Source of the DNA: Paralithodes platypus
Taxonomy: Eukaryota; Arthropoda; Malacostraca; Decapoda; Lithodidae
NCBI GenBank assembly: GCA_032716605.1
Contig: CM064517.1
Location: 27,039,039-27,103,038, forward strand
Length of the DNA: 64,000 nucleotides
Direction of reading: 5' to 3'
Shown here: positions 63,905-64,000 of the stretch, in pieces
Numbering within the stretch: position 1 is the first letter of the stretch
How the letters are laid out: every line of letters begins with the position of its first letter
Made by a program: the position numbers and the translations under genes
Notes under the pieces: model-generated
Told to the model about the DNA's origin: nothing
Seen by the model: the letters and a program-made list of their open reading frames with translations, nothing else
The model's database searches: none

Positions 63905-64000
63905 TTATGGTGTGGAGGTAGATGTGCTGGAAAGTGTGAAAAGGAACACTTTAAGATGGTTCAGCCATATGGAACATATGGGAAGCGAGAGAATGACTAA
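63905..64000 (+). mobile_element. LINE-A copy 10, runs off the window
   Basis: GTGGAGGTAGATGTGCTGG, AGATGGTTCAGCCATATGG and GAGAGAATGACTAA match the LINE-A C-terminal coding region. Lies in the intron upstream of the 63830 exon, opposite to the gene. Confidence 0.9.

Overview
This window is eukaryotic genomic DNA, most likely from an arthropod and plausibly a decapod crustacean (inference). The evidence is spliced gene structure, (CCTAA)n/(TTAGG)n tracts of the arthropod telomere type, and a very high load of non-LTR retrotransposons (LINEs), tRNA-derived SINEs and small DNA transposons (MITEs). There is no operon structure. A run of exactly 100 N (52-151) marks a scaffold gap. The species cannot be named from the sequence alone.

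One host gene is clear. It is the 3' end of a BRIP1/FANCJ-type DNA helicase on the minus strand, in three exons (63830-63706, 60767-60537, 56107-55441) with compatible splice phases. The first two carry the end of the helicase core, including motif VI (QALGRCIRH). The last is a Ser/Thr-rich tail ending in a TAA stop. Upstream exons lie beyond the right edge. Its introns are packed with nested LINEs and SINEs. One SINE tail ends about 23 bp from a splice donor, and a LINE begins within about 10 bp after the stop codon.

Layout. 0-12.4 kb: LINE-G with insertions, a three-level nest (pogo-like element > TTAA MITE > SINE-S), small TA-flanked MITEs, and a CR1-like LINE-F. 12.4-19.8 kb: SINEs, PIF/Harbinger-like and other foldback MITEs, and a decayed LINE-A. 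19.8-24 kb: LINE-B, an 84-bp minisatellite and a large foldback. 24.7-32 kb: TTAA-flanked MITEs, one with an internal minisatellite, a CCTAA tract and pyrimidine-rich repeats. 32-39.3 kb: LINE-A copies, a perfect 41-bp inverted repeat, and a scrambled RTE-like LINE-E with a zinc finger and an internal triplication. 39.6-49.4 kb: SINEs, a transposase HTH fragment, Jockey-like LINE-C, LINE-N split by a TA-flanked element, and a second LINE-E. 49.5-52.1 kb: a long L2/CR1-like LINE-I. 52.4-55.4 kb: LINE-A and LINE-L. 55.4-64 kb: the helicase gene and its repeat-filled introns.

LINE family letters (A-N) and MITE letters are local labels used only here. No LINE has an intact coding region; all are 5'-truncated, frameshifted or interrupted. 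Several insertions can be dated relative to each other because target-site duplications or 'empty' paralogous copies lie in the same window. Apart from the helicase gene, three short exon-like or transposase-like ORFs are given at low confidence.
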